A stretch of DNA of 12,242 bases from Candidatus Methanophagaceae archaeon (GCA_013374505.1 QENJ01000087.1:1-12242); one strand, 5' to 3'. Numbered from the stretch's first letter, positions 1-8,199 are shown. Numbers and translations: made by a program. The notes: generated by a model from the letters alone, not told the origin.

Positions 1-3000
1 CTGTATGACTGCAAGGGCAGGTTAATGGCAACTTATAATACGAGTTTTAGTGGCTGGACATCCTGGATACTCGGCAATCGGATAGATGTGGAAATGGAGA
101 AGCCGAAAGGGAGCAGCAGTTCTATCGAGGCGACGGTTTACAAATATGACTACCTGCTGCCCGAAGATGAACTCAATAGTCTGCCGGTGGTTATAAACCC
201 AACCGATGTCAGGAACGTCACAACAGACTGGACCGCTTCTCCGGCGGGTGAACATCGTATTGTGGCGATAATAGACCCAAAAGATGCTATCCCGGAAATA
301 AACGAGACGAACAACGTGCAAATGAATTTCACATTGGTGCAGGGACCTGACCTCATCGTATCAGACATAAAGTTGCTGAATATTACAGATGGTACAGAAT
401 TGAACGCCGCCAATATAAGTGCGGACGAACTCGTGAATATCACCGCCAATGTTTCTAATATCGGTGTGCTGCCCGCAAACAGTTTCAATGTAAGCTTTTT
501 TATAAATGAACTCTGCGTAGGCAGCGCCACCATTATAAATCTTACACAAAATGAGTACACGAATGTTTCTACATGCTGGCACGCAGTAGTGGGTAATTAT
601 CAGATCGTGGCGACAGCAGATCCCGGAAACGAGATAGCAGAAACGAACGAATCGAATAATAAAGGTGAACTCAGGGCAAAAGTACTCGGTGCAGACTTAA
701 CCGTGAACATCTCCTTCAATACAACAGCTAACCGGGACAATGTTACAGTCACGGTAAACGCTACGGTCACAAATCAAGGCGTATTACATGCCAATAACTT
801 TGACTCTTTCTTGTTCTTTGGTCAATATAAGAACGAACACGGGTATGAGGTTATCCCGTGTTTTTATGGTGTTGATGACGTCTATAATAGCATAAGATGG
901 GTAAACAGGAGTTACGCCGGCGCGAACTGTATTTGCGTGCATGTTAATGCGACATGGCATTTGGAAAACGGCGAAAAGGTTTACTGGGTGAAAGAAGGGG
1001 ACATACGAATATATGACGGCAAAGAAGAAGTTGCGGTACCAACAGAGCCGTGTTGTATTCCTGTAATGAGCGATACCGTAAGCGTAAGTGTTCTGCATGG
1101 AGTGGGTCAGGGAGTGGAGCTATTATTTTATCCCGGTGATATAACAATACGGAACAGGTCATTGGGTGTTGACGACACATTCAACCTTTCGCTGGTAGAA
1201 ACAGCCGGAAAAGGTATTTACACAGCGTGTATAGATGCAGACTCGGAAGGAGTAGTGCCGGAACACGACAAACAGGATAACCAGCAGGTGAAGCAGCTAA
1301 AAGTGCTGCCGGATTTCTGGGTCTCTAACATTTCTATTTCGGGTAATGACACGGAGCTAAACGGGAAAAATGAGGGCAGTACCGTATACATAAACACGAG
1401 CATAACAAATAGTGGGTTGATAGCAGGAGTTAGCGATGTGGACGTTTTTGCCGTGCATGACTGGGTAGACCTCTCGCCACGATTTGAACTCAGCCCGCAA
1501 GGGTATCCGTACGGATATGGATACGTGATAACACATCCGGGTGTCGATGCACTAAAAATACAGTTCAACTCGCTGAATATAACCACAAAGAACGCTCCGG
1601 GTATCGAGACACGCGGGTTTGTTTATATCCGAGATAAAGCCGGTAAATTAGTCGAGGAGTGGCAGGAGAATAGACAAGGACCTGCGAATTCTTCTTGGAT
1701 AACGGGTGATACCGCTTATGTTTATGCACCAACGAAATGCGGTGACAGCACTGAATCTAATGTCGTTATAGACAAATATCAGTGTATGAATAGAATAGCG
1801 AATATTTCGGGGTTAGAGCTGCAAGCAGAAGAAACGAAGAACTACACAGTGATGTGGACTCCTGCCAATGCAGGACCTCATGCTATACAAATGGTTATTG
1901 ACCCGGAAAACAAGGCGGCTGAGATGAACGAATCAAACAACGAATTAAATACGAGTTTTTACGTGGTGCCATATGAGGACCCGGCAGTTGTAAATATAAC
2001 TTTTGACCCGTTGCCGCCGGTGCCGAAGAATGTACCGGTAAATGTAACCGCACACATCTTTAATAACGGAAACAGCACCGCGAATTTCTCGGTTGACCTA
2101 TGGGCGCTTAAAGAAGAGATTTACGATTACGAGACGGCGCATCCCACAGACGATTTCAATGAAACTATAGTTACATATCCGGAAGCGAACTGGACTGGCG
2201 TACAATTTGCAGAAATTGGATTGGACAAAGGATCAATAACAAGACGAATGAAAGTAGAGGATTTGTATAAGAACACGAGTGCGTATTTCTACTCCTTTAA
2301 TGGCGAAAATATAGAGGTCTGGACGAAGGGGAATACGACTAAAATAGAGCTGCTGCCTTTTAACTCTGTTAGTTATAATGACCGTGAGACGACAGAAGCG
2401 GATGGCGGCAGAAAGGTATGGGGCTGTGGCATAGATAAAATATCGCATAAAATCGGTCTTAACCATACCGCGGTATCTCTGGGTCCGGGCAATTCGACCA
2501 ACGTCACGGGAATACTGCATCAGATGCGTGTGGGCAATGGTTCCTCAGGTTATGAGATTTATGCAGTTGTTGATATGGACAACGTGCTGTATGAACAGAA
2601 CGAAAGCAATAACGAACTCGTAAAAGTGCTCAATGCCAAGATTCCTGATCTCACGGTATCTAATATCACCTGTGATGGACCACCAAAAGCAGAGATAGAA
2701 AATATAGGACATGAAAAGGCAGATAATGTTACTGTGCGGTTCATTCGTGATGTGTACACAGGGGATAAGGAAGTTCGACCGTTTAAAGTGCAAAATGACG
2801 GTTTTTATTCGATCTCGCATACGGATGCCAAAGTAATGCGGGTGCATTTCGAGTATTTGTATGTGGATGAGAAGAAGAACGGGTCACTTCGCATCGGGAA
2901 TAGAACTTCATGGGTGGACTACAAAAAGGATAGACCTAAAGGCTTCTGGAGTTCCTGGGTAGATGTGGATTCCAAGAGAGATTCCATTACACATCCCGTC

Positions 3001-3054
3001 TCGTTAATATTGAATAAAGGACGCTACAAGGTTGATAGATACGAGTATGGCGTG
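1..3054 (+). repeat. Diverged repeat array: CARDB domains carrying CUB-like inserts
   Basis: Five segments of the big protein share a pattern of hydrophobic strand, 'G-x-(D/F)-h-R/Y-I-Y/R-D', a W-containing strand, 'G-(D/N)-x-h-x-V' and 'h-D-K/R-Y-x-Y/C'. They lie at about 1-159 (C-terminal part only), 841-1179, 1498-1779, 2131-2439 and 2791-3054. The clearest is at 1498-1779 (GFVYIRDKAGKLVEEW ... WITGDTAYVYAP ... VVIDKY). Each sits between the first strands of a CARDB domain and its 'W-T-P ... E-x-N-N' second half, so the insert appears to emerge from a CARDB loop. The copies are highly diverged in sequence and the family assignment rests on pattern only. The CARDB repeats at about 343-660 and 3226-3579 have no insert. 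Confidence 0.55.
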
Positions 3055-5166
3055 GATGAGCCACCGGGTACGGCTAAACCATACGAGATTGGTGCGAAAG
3101 CAACAAGACAGGTGGATGTGCCGTTTGATGTTGAGAACGAGATATACAATTTGACTGTGTTTGCGGACCCAGAGAATATGGTGGAGGAGAGTAACGAAGG
3201 TAATAATGACGAAAAGAAGATGATGGGTCCTGATTTGACGTTTGTGTTCCCGGAAATAACGTTTTTGAACATAAACGAGAATAATGTATCGTCAACTAAA
3301 CTAATTGCACACGAAAACCATACAATACGAGTAAAGGTAAAAAATACTGGCTGCGTTGCTGCTTCGAAGTTTTATGTTAAGCTGTATGTGAACAAATCAG
3401 ATAATGCAACATCGGATGAGCCAGTTGCTGGTTTTCCCAAATCTAAACAAATCACCCGTCTTGAACCCGGACTGACGAGCGAAGTGGACTTCTCATGGAC
3501 GCCGGAAAAGGGGTTTTATCGTGTGAAAGTAACGGTAAACGAAAAGAACGAAATACCAGATATAAATGATAAAAATAACGTTTTTTCCGTCTCTGATGAA
3601 GTAAAAGCCGGAGAGCCAGGATACAGGGCTGAAAATAAGCCTTTACCAATCGGTGGCACGGGTATGCTCAATGGCGGAATCATATATGAACCGTATTGCA
3701 GCTACGTATGCCCCGTGCCGGATAGTACTGAAAGTTACGATTATTCTCATGTATTTGACCCCAAATTACCACAAAATGCCGAAGTAGTGCTTGCACGTCT
3801 CTACATGTATGTTTGGGGCGACAAAGCGGATTTAGAACATCGCGGGTTTCGTATCGGATGCCTGCCTGAAGTGACGCTAACATTTAATGAAAAGGAAAAG
3901 GAAATACCGAACCCAACTATCTATGAGGACACTACTGGTGCGTCCGCGCAGAATTATACTTATGCTACATATTGCTATGATGTAACATCAGTTTGTGACG
4001 GAAAGAACTGGCACGCTGAAGCAGACTTCACGAGAAAAGAATCCATGCGATTTGGTGTTAATGGTATGGCGCTTATTGTTGTATATAAGGATAGTAACTC
4101 AGTGCTTACTTCTTACTGGATTGGCGAGGGTAGTGATGTGCTAATGGCAAAGAACCTGAAATACCCTACAGGATTCGAGTTTGACGAATGCACGCGGAAA
4201 TGTATCTTCGAGGGTATTGATGCGCAGAAGGCAAATGCGTCTCTCTTGACGGTATTGGCGCCTTACACCTCTTATGATGCTTCTAAACTACTCCCGGAAG
4301 CCGGAGGAAAAGGAGACACACTCGTTTTTCAGGGCTTGGGGATGCAGAGGGTAGGGAATTTGATAGGAGATACTACGGGCCATTGGGAATATCGAGTTCC
4401 AAGAACAATAGCATTTACCGAGAACGAATGGGAATACGTGGATGTTAAGGACGGCAAAAACAGTGCAGAGGTACAGAGCCGAGGAAATTATCTCGTGTTG
4501 AAACATGCAATCCTGAAGGTGAAATACCTACCAGACCTCGTGCCTTGCATACCGAGGAGCGTTGTAGTAGGACTGCCTATAACTGTGGATATAGAAAATC
4601 AAGGAAAAAGCGAAGCGAGGAATTTTAGTGTCTGCTTCTCGGTGAATGGAGAGCCGGAAAGGACGGTGCCGGTTGAAGCGTTAGAAGGCGGCGGTCGTGT
4701 GCAGTTGACTTTACCGTGGACACCGCGTGCGGTTGGACAGATTGTGAGGTTGAACGTCTCTGTGGACTGCGACAATGAAGTACGTGAATTGAACGAGGAC
4801 AATAACGATGACTCTCAGCTCGTTGCAGTCCGCGGTATGCTACCGCGACTTAGAGGCGGCGGCTCATCGGCAAGTGCCTGGAAAGAAGGTTCCGGTTCGG
4901 GCGAAGGCACAGGGGAAGGTCTGGGTGCAGGTACAACCGCAGGTGCCGCGGGAAAAACTGTAACCGGTGGCAAAACCGGAAAGACGATTACCGGGCGGTT
5001 GATGAAAGGCACGGTGGCTCGTACGGAAGAGACGGGTGGTGGAGGCAGTGTGAGGTTCTCGCTTTTTGCACTTTTGATACGGCTTGCAGTGGTAGCAGTG
5101 GCGGTTTCGCTTGTTTGCGTTGGGTATTGGTGGGAGAGGCGGTGGCACAAAAAAAATAAACACTGA
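1..5166 (+). CDS. Giant membrane-anchored CARDB/CUB-like/DUF3344 surface protein (5' partial)
   Basis: The frame is open from base 1, so the gene starts upstream. The first in-frame ATG (position 25) lies inside a beta-sandwich repeat and lacks a signal peptide, so it is not the true start; 1,721 residues are visible. Numbered from that Met, CARDB-type adhesion repeats end in 'E-x-N-E-x-N-N'-like motifs near residues 97, 212, 419 (degenerate), 640, 864, 1061, 1185 and 1594. Several are interrupted by 90-110-residue CUB-like segments. A DUF3344 domain spans about 1205-1500, with the usual 'Y-I-G-E-G-S-D-x-L' and 'G-D-T-L-V-F' motifs. A Gly/Ser/Thr/Lys linker (about 1605-1675), a hydrophobic helix (about 1680-1703) and the basic tail ERRWHKKNKH follow. 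This is the layout of a type I membrane protein with a long extracellular stalk. The first 310 residues hold 18 N-x-S/T sequons, which fits a glycosylated exoprotein. No PGF/PEF-CTERM or LPXTG signal is present, so anchoring is by the helix itself. Inferred role: surface scaffold or adhesion; ligand unknown. The gene is convergent with the minus-strand block, 49 nt away. Confidence 0.9.
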   Translation: MYDCKGRLMATYNTSFSGWTSWILGNRIDVEMEKPKGSSSSIEATVYKYDYLLPEDELNSLPVVINPTDVRNVTTDWTASPAGEHRIVAIIDPKDAIPEINETNNVQMNFTLVQGPDLIVSDIKLLNITDGTELNAANISADELVNITANVSNIGVLPANSFNVSFFINELCVGSATIINLTQNEYTNVSTCWHAVVGNYQIVATADPGNEIAETNESNNKGELRAKVLGADLTVNISFNTTANRDNVTVTVNATVTNQGVLHANNFDSFLFFGQYKNEHGYEVIPCFYGVDDVYNSIRWVNRSYAGANCICVHVNATWHLENGEKVYWVKEGDIRIYDGKEEVAVPTEPCCIPVMSDTVSVSVLHGVGQGVELLFYPGDITIRNRSLGVDDTFNLSLVETAGKGIYTACIDADSEGVVPEHDKQDNQQVKQLKVLPDFWVSNISISGNDTELNGKNEGSTVYINTSITNSGLIAGVSDVDVFAVHDWVDLSPRFELSPQGYPYGYGYVITHPGVDALKIQFNSLNITTKNAPGIETRGFVYIRDKAGKLVEEWQENRQGPANSSWITGDTAYVYAPTKCGDSTESNVVIDKYQCMNRIANISGLELQAEETKNYTVMWTPANAGPHAIQMVIDPENKAAEMNESNNELNTSFYVVPYEDPAVVNITFDPLPPVPKNVPVNVTAHIFNNGNSTANFSVDLWALKEEIYDYETAHPTDDFNETIVTYPEANWTGVQFAEIGLDKGSITRRMKVEDLYKNTSAYFYSFNGENIEVWTKGNTTKIELLPFNSVSYNDRETTEADGGRKVWGCGIDKISHKIGLNHTAVSLGPGNSTNVTGILHQMRVGNGSSGYEIYAVVDMDNVLYEQNESNNELVKVLNAKIPDLTVSNITCDGPPKAEIENIGHEKADNVTVRFIRDVYTGDKEVRPFKVQNDGFYSISHTDAKVMRVHFEYLYVDEKKNGSLRIGNRTSWVDYKKDRPKGFWSSWVDVDSKRDSITHPVSLILNKGRYKVDRYEYGVDEPPGTAKPYEIGAKATRQVDVPFDVENEIYNLTVFADPENMVEESNEGNNDEKKMMGPDLTFVFPEITFLNINENNVSSTKLIAHENHTIRVKVKNTGCVAASKFYVKLYVNKSDNATSDEPVAGFPKSKQITRLEPGLTSEVDFSWTPEKGFYRVKVTVNEKNEIPDINDKNNVFSVSDEVKAGEPGYRAENKPLPIGGTGMLNGGIIYEPYCSYVCPVPDSTESYDYSHVFDPKLPQNAEVVLARLYMYVWGDKADLEHRGFRIGCLPEVTLTFNEKEKEIPNPTIYEDTTGASAQNYTYATYCYDVTSVCDGKNWHAEADFTRKESMRFGVNGMALIVVYKDSNSVLTSYWIGEGSDVLMAKNLKYPTGFEFDECTRKCIFEGIDAQKANASLLTVLAPYTSYDASKLLPEAGGKGDTLVFQGLGMQRVGNLIGDTTGHWEYRVPRTIAFTENEWEYVDVKDGKNSAEVQSRGNYLVLKHAILKVKYLPDLVPCIPRSVVVGLPITVDIENQGKSEARNFSVCFSVNGEPERTVPVEALEGGGRVQLTLPWTPRAVGQIVRLNVSVDCDNEVRELNEDNNDDSQLVAVRGMLPRLRGGGSSASAWKEGSGSGEGTGEGLGAGTTAGAAGKTVTGGKTGKTITGRLMKGTVARTEETGGGGSVRFSLFALLIRLAVVAVAVSLVCVGYWWERRWHKKNKH
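3637..4524 (+). other. DUF3344 domain of the giant surface protein
   Basis: About 295 residues (from 'KPLPIGGTGMLNGG' to 'HAILKVKYLPDL') follow the usual DUF3344 order. There is an opening 'N-G-G-I-x-Y' strand, then 'A-R-L-Y-M-Y-V-W-G' and 'V-N-G-M-A-L-I-V-V-Y'. The block 'Y-W-I-G-E-G-S-D-V-L' and a late 'G-D-T-L-V-F' strand complete it. The same landmarks occur in the three minus-strand genes (for example ARLYVPYTWD, GMLLVIIS, INEGFDLLYG, GNLLFNG). The domain is known from archaeal secreted proteins and has no assigned function. This copy is Cys-rich compared with the 10562-12242 copy. Confidence 0.75.
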
Positions 5167-5177
5167 AAAAGTGTTTA
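5149..5177 (-). terminator. Hairpin plus T8 terminator for the minus-strand operon, inside the 3' end of the convergent gene
   Basis: Read on the minus strand, TAAACACT-TTTTC-AGTGTTTA forms a perfect 8-bp stem with a 5-nt loop (5177 to 5157), followed at once by eight Ts (5156 to 5149). It begins 39 nt past the stop codon of the 5216-8143 gene. A further T-rich run, with two TTTT stretches, lies between the stop codon and the hairpin. The stem is AT-rich, but archaeal termination depends mainly on the U tract. The complementary bases encode the Lys/His tail and stop codon of the plus-strand gene. On the plus strand no T tract follows the hairpin, so it would act in one direction. Confidence 0.6.
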
Positions 5178-5215
5178 AATTGCAAAAGACGAAAAGAAGA
5201 ATTACGATTGGCGAA

Positions 5216-5614
5216 TCAGAATAGCTTAATCGCCGGTATCCAATCGCCAAATCTTCTCCCATTCGCATCTATGAACTCAGTGCAGTTGATCGTTCCATAG
5301 TCGTTTGTAAGTGTTTGTTCATGGATTATCTGCGGATACGAATCCGTAAATATCTTGTAACTGTATTCTGTACCTGCCGACAGCGTGACCGAAGGCGAAA
5401 CCGAGATGTTATGATAGTCACCCTGATAACCGTTCCCGCTCGCATTTATTATTTCGCCTGTGCTGTTATAGAATATAACCCGTTCGCTGTGTCCCCCGGT
5501 CTCTGTACACGGATACGTATATATTTGCTGAACCTCGATGTCGCATTTAGGCGTGAAATTACCTTTGTGAACTCCCGAGATGCTCGGATAGGTACCACAA
5601 CCAGTATCGAAAAA
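5216..5614 (-). repeat. Shared C-terminal module (FDTG...INCTEF...DWIPAI), copy 1
   Basis: The last 132 residues of the large secreted protein carry FDTG, YPSISG, YTYPC, TGGHSE, YHNIS, SYPQIIH, INCTEF, DANG and DWIPAIKLF. The protein ends right after LF. The copy at 8218-8613 has the same landmarks in the same order but is clearly more diverged than the DUF3344 duplicates. Confidence 0.85.
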
Positions 5615-8143
5615 TCCTGTTGCTGATGACGCCTTCACTACCCAGAACATGTTTAGCTCTTCCGTTCTGTTGATGAGCAGTTCCGCCGCGGCTTTTGCGT
5701 CGCTGTCCGTCAAGCCGGAAGCCATGAATATCACCGGTCCCTGATCTGCCCAGGAATAGTTTGTGCCAAGATAGCCGTTATCGTAGGGGTTGTCGCATGC
5801 TTGAACTACACTACCAGAATCGTACTCTGCATTATCATAGTCGTCAATCATCTTCCCGTTAAGGTAGAAAACAACCATACCAAAGTATTCGTGATATGGA
5901 TTAATCTCCACTATTATATCATTTCCCGTGTAGTTTCCGAGCAGTATCAGATTATTTGTCTTCCGCTTCTCCGCGGAGGTCACATTAGAATCGGTATCTA
6001 AGTCTATCCTCGCGTGTGGCACGCCACTAGAAACAAGCTTGTTTCTGATTTTATTCGCTATGCCCGCGTATTCGGGCGATTCCACGGGATACACGATGGT
6101 TGTATTCCATTCTGTGCCCCAGTAGCCATGCGTAAATGGCTCGGGATAGAGGTCATTGTAGCTCTGCACCGTGCAAGGCGGTGTGAAACTATCGGTTGCG
6201 CTATAAATATTTTTCTGGAAGTCCCAGTGTAATGTTTCACCATCCATTAAAGGATAATATACGCCACATGTATCAATAGGCACATATCTTCCATTTATGT
6301 AGGGATACCAGTAGATACGTTCCTCAGTGTCCGCGTCTAGGCCATCAATGCCAAACTTATAGGACCCCTGTGCCCCTTCTACAAGCAGGCAAACATCAAC
6401 AACTGAGTTCAAGGCGGCCCACGGCGTGGTATTCTCCGGCACGAGCTTTACGACATCAAACATCTCTACATCTGTGAAGCCGGATTCCTTGCCATTGTAT
6501 GTTGAAGTATTGCCATAGTGATGCGTATCTCTTATCATTAGCTCTATCACCGTGAAGGGTTTGGCGGCTTCATTGTTTGTTTTCGTAGACTCGGTGACTG
6601 CGCCGTTCGCATCAAGAACCACCGTTACAGTATAAGGTCCTCCTTTGGCTGCATCATATTCAAACGAAGTCACTCTAACCGCTTTTGCAGCTACGGAGGT
6701 TACTGTGCTAGTCTTTGGCCCGTTATCAACAGAAAGCGTTACCTCAAAGTTGTTTGCATCTCTGGTCCCATTGTTAGTTACATCTACCTGAATTGTTGTT
6801 TTATTATTCGCAGTGTGCCATGCAAAAGAAGGGAGAAAAACTATATCATTCGGTGTGATAACGAGGTCTGCCTGCACTTCAGGTAGCACTTCTATATTCT
6901 TAGACATGTTATTGTTCGTCTCATCAGTTTCGTTTACCTGGTTAAAGGCATCCGCAGATACCTCGAGTGTGTAAGTGCCGGAATCCGTGGGAGTCCATGT
7001 GAATTGTACTTCTTTGCTTGCGCCGGCATCAAGGCTGGGAACCGGTAGTGTGCCTATTAGTGTAGTGTCTGCATGCAGTGTCACGTTTGACTCCGCAGCA
7101 GTGCCACTGCCTACGTTCTTGACAGTAGCATTAACGTTATAGGTGTGGTTGGCAACAACGGCAAGTGTGTAGTTATAATAAGGTAACACCGGTTCCTCTA
7201 TCTTCTCAATTATAAGGTCGGGTTTCGATTCCTGGCTGAGTACTAATACCGCATTCATCCAGTGAGCATATTTATCGCCACCTCGCCAGTACTTTGCATA
7301 GTTATCGCTTGTTGTTAGATTATCTTTCACATCAAAAATCTTGAAGTCCCAATAGTTGCCCTGCTCGGCGTTCGCGCAGTCTTCACAAAGTACGTCACCA
7401 TTGAACCACAACGTATCGCCATCCGCAATTGCACCGGTCATAAATGAAGTATAAAAGACTGCACTTTTCCATTCATCCGGGTCTATCGAGCCATTGAAAT
7501 ACGTATAGGCGTAGTCCTTGGCTGCATGCCCGGAATAGAGATATGTTAATGCGTCATGACCCTGAACAACCCAGTATCGAGTTTTGTCCATACCTTCTTT
7601 TTCGTATACCACAATCAGCTCGATTGTGCCAACACGACCATCAAAACTGCCTTTTAGCTTACCTGTGACCGCAGTTGCGTCATTAGTGCCCGCGGTAACG
7701 AAGTCTTTTACATCATACCACACGAAGTATGTGCCGCACGATGTAGACCAGACTTGTTTGTTGCAGTCGGAACCAACATCATCATCGCCAAGAAGCGTTA
7801 AGTTACCTAAACTATACCCATTTAAGCTTGTATTTAACCAGCCGTGATAGTTCTCTGTTCCGCCCCAAACATGCACATAGAGATGTGCAAACAGTACTTC
7901 ATCATAGGCAGGCACGCTGAACTTTTGTGTGTAAGGCATTTCGCCGGTTAAACCGTCTCCGCCGTCATAGTAAACGCCGCCAATCACCGTGCCGTTTGCC
8001 ACCGTACCGTTGTGATACAGCGGGTGCGCCTCGCCTTGCATCGGGAAACCATTCCAATTGTAACATGCGAAAGCAGGTGTGCAAAAAAGCAAGCACGCAA
8101 ACATGACTACTGCTATAACAGATGCCGTATACCTTTTTTTCAT
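5216..8143 (-). CDS. Large secreted DUF3344-CARDB-CARDB-DUF4430 multidomain protein
   Basis: The 975-residue product starts at ATG 8143, chosen because AGGTGAT stands 7 nt upstream and a basic signal peptide begins there (MKKRYTAS..., cleavage near TPAFA|C at 26/27). An in-frame GTG at 8155 is possible. Order: DUF3344 (about 32-304, with GDDDVGS, WVVQGHDAL, GDTLWFNGD and GNYWDF); two CARDB repeats (about 308-412 and 424-525, the first ending NETDETNNN); a DUF4430/transcobalamin-C-terminal-like domain (about 534-657, with TPWAAL and 'Y-I-N-G-R-Y ... L-M-D-G-E-T-L-H-W'); a 180-residue segment resembling S-layer domains (NPYDNG ... IFMASGLTDSDAKAAAELL), weakly supported; and a C-terminal module (844-975) shared with the upstream neighbour. 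No transmembrane helix or sorting signal follows the signal peptide, so the protein is probably released or held by partners. It is the last gene of the block. The DUF3344 half is a tandem duplicate of that in the 9003-10541 gene (about 83% identical by eye, no gaps). Function unknown. Confidence 0.9.
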   Translation of the reverse strand: MKKRYTASVIAVVMFACLLFCTPAFACYNWNGFPMQGEAHPLYHNGTVANGTVIGGVYYDGGDGLTGEMPYTQKFSVPAYDEVLFAHLYVHVWGGTENYHGWLNTSLNGYSLGNLTLLGDDDVGSDCNKQVWSTSCGTYFVWYDVKDFVTAGTNDATAVTGKLKGSFDGRVGTIELIVVYEKEGMDKTRYWVVQGHDALTYLYSGHAAKDYAYTYFNGSIDPDEWKSAVFYTSFMTGAIADGDTLWFNGDVLCEDCANAEQGNYWDFKIFDVKDNLTTSDNYAKYWRGGDKYAHWMNAVLVLSQESKPDLIIEKIEEPVLPYYNYTLAVVANHTYNVNATVKNVGSGTAAESNVTLHADTTLIGTLPVPSLDAGASKEVQFTWTPTDSGTYTLEVSADAFNQVNETDETNNNMSKNIEVLPEVQADLVITPNDIVFLPSFAWHTANNKTTIQVDVTNNGTRDANNFEVTLSVDNGPKTSTVTSVAAKAVRVTSFEYDAAKGGPYTVTVVLDANGAVTESTKTNNEAAKPFTVIELMIRDTHHYGNTSTYNGKESGFTDVEMFDVVKLVPENTTPWAALNSVVDVCLLVEGAQGSYKFGIDGLDADTEERIYWYPYINGRYVPIDTCGVYYPLMDGETLHWDFQKNIYSATDSFTPPCTVQSYNDLYPEPFTHGYWGTEWNTTIVYPVESPEYAGIANKIRNKLVSSGVPHARIDLDTDSNVTSAEKRKTNNLILLGNYTGNDIIVEINPYHEYFGMVVFYLNGKMIDDYDNAEYDSGSVVQACDNPYDNGYLGTNYSWADQGPVIFMASGLTDSDAKAAAELLINRTEELNMFWVVKASSATGFFDTGCGTYPSISGVHKGNFTPKCDIEVQQIYTYPCTETGGHSERVIFYNSTGEIINASGNGYQGDYHNISVSPSVTLSAGTEYSYKIFTDSYPQIIHEQTLTNDYGTINCTEFIDANGRRFGDWIPAIKLF

Positions 8144-8155
8144 CTTTACTATCAC
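7232..8155 (-). repeat. Direct repeat, copy 1: signal peptide plus DUF3344 region
   Basis: This segment aligns without gaps, at a constant offset of 2,386 nt, to 9615-10541. It covers the signal peptide and the whole DUF3344 domain. Mature-protein identity is about 83% by eye (47 differences in about 279 residues). Similarity stops abruptly at the domain end, where this gene continues into CARDB and the other into the GWNLIS modules. Confidence 0.85.
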
Positions 8156-8157
8156 CT
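8151..8157 (-). promoter_or_regulatory. Shine-Dalgarno AGGTGAT
   Basis: AGGTGAT matches the archaeal 16S 3' end and lies 7 nt before ATG 8143, which favours that start. It overlaps an in-frame GTG (8155-8153). The paralogous gene at 9003-10541 uses the equivalent GTG as its apparent start. Confidence 0.7.
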
Positions 8158-8187
8158 TCTTTGTTTCCTCTCTTTTCTGTTGATTTG

Positions 8188-8199
8188 ATTTTATAAATC
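8188..8199 (-). promoter_or_regulatory. Possible TATA box of an internal promoter
   Basis: TTTATAAA (8190-8197), within GATTTATAAAATC on the minus strand, sits just past the stop codon of the preceding gene and 47 nt before ATG 8143. With the usual archaeal spacing of about 25 nt, transcription would start near 8167 and leave a leader of about 24 nt containing the Shine-Dalgarno. A BRE is not clear. The box would let the largest secreted gene be transcribed apart from the rest of the block. Confidence 0.35.

Noticed and set aside
25..27. ATG at 25 as the start of the giant gene
   Set aside because: The frame is open before it, the residues around it belong to a CUB-like repeat, and no signal peptide follows.
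4960..5163. Archaeosortase-type C-terminal signal on the giant protein
   Set aside because: No PGF, PEF or similar motif precedes the helix; only a Gly-rich linker, the helix and a basic tail are present.
1..5166. CRISPR-like or short tandem DNA repeats in the giant gene
   Set aside because: The repetition is at the protein-domain level; no regularly spaced identical DNA units were seen.
5208..5250. 7-bp inverted repeat (TTGGCGA/TCGCCAA) around the stop codon of the 5216 gene
   Set aside because: The 29-nt loop is long, one arm is coding, and no solid T tract follows directly; the hairpin at 5157-5177 is much better.
4864..5268. 134-codon open frame on the minus strand across the convergent junction
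   Set aside because: It lies antisense to the C-terminal end of the giant gene and over the end of the 5216 gene, has low-complexity composition and no ribosome site; it reflects the Gly/Ser-rich linker codons.
8060..8068. Lipoprotein attachment at the Cys after TPAFA (also 10449-10451)
   Set aside because: There is no Leu/Val/Ile at -3 and Phe occupies -2, so it does not fit a lipobox; ordinary signal peptidase cleavage at AFA is simpler.
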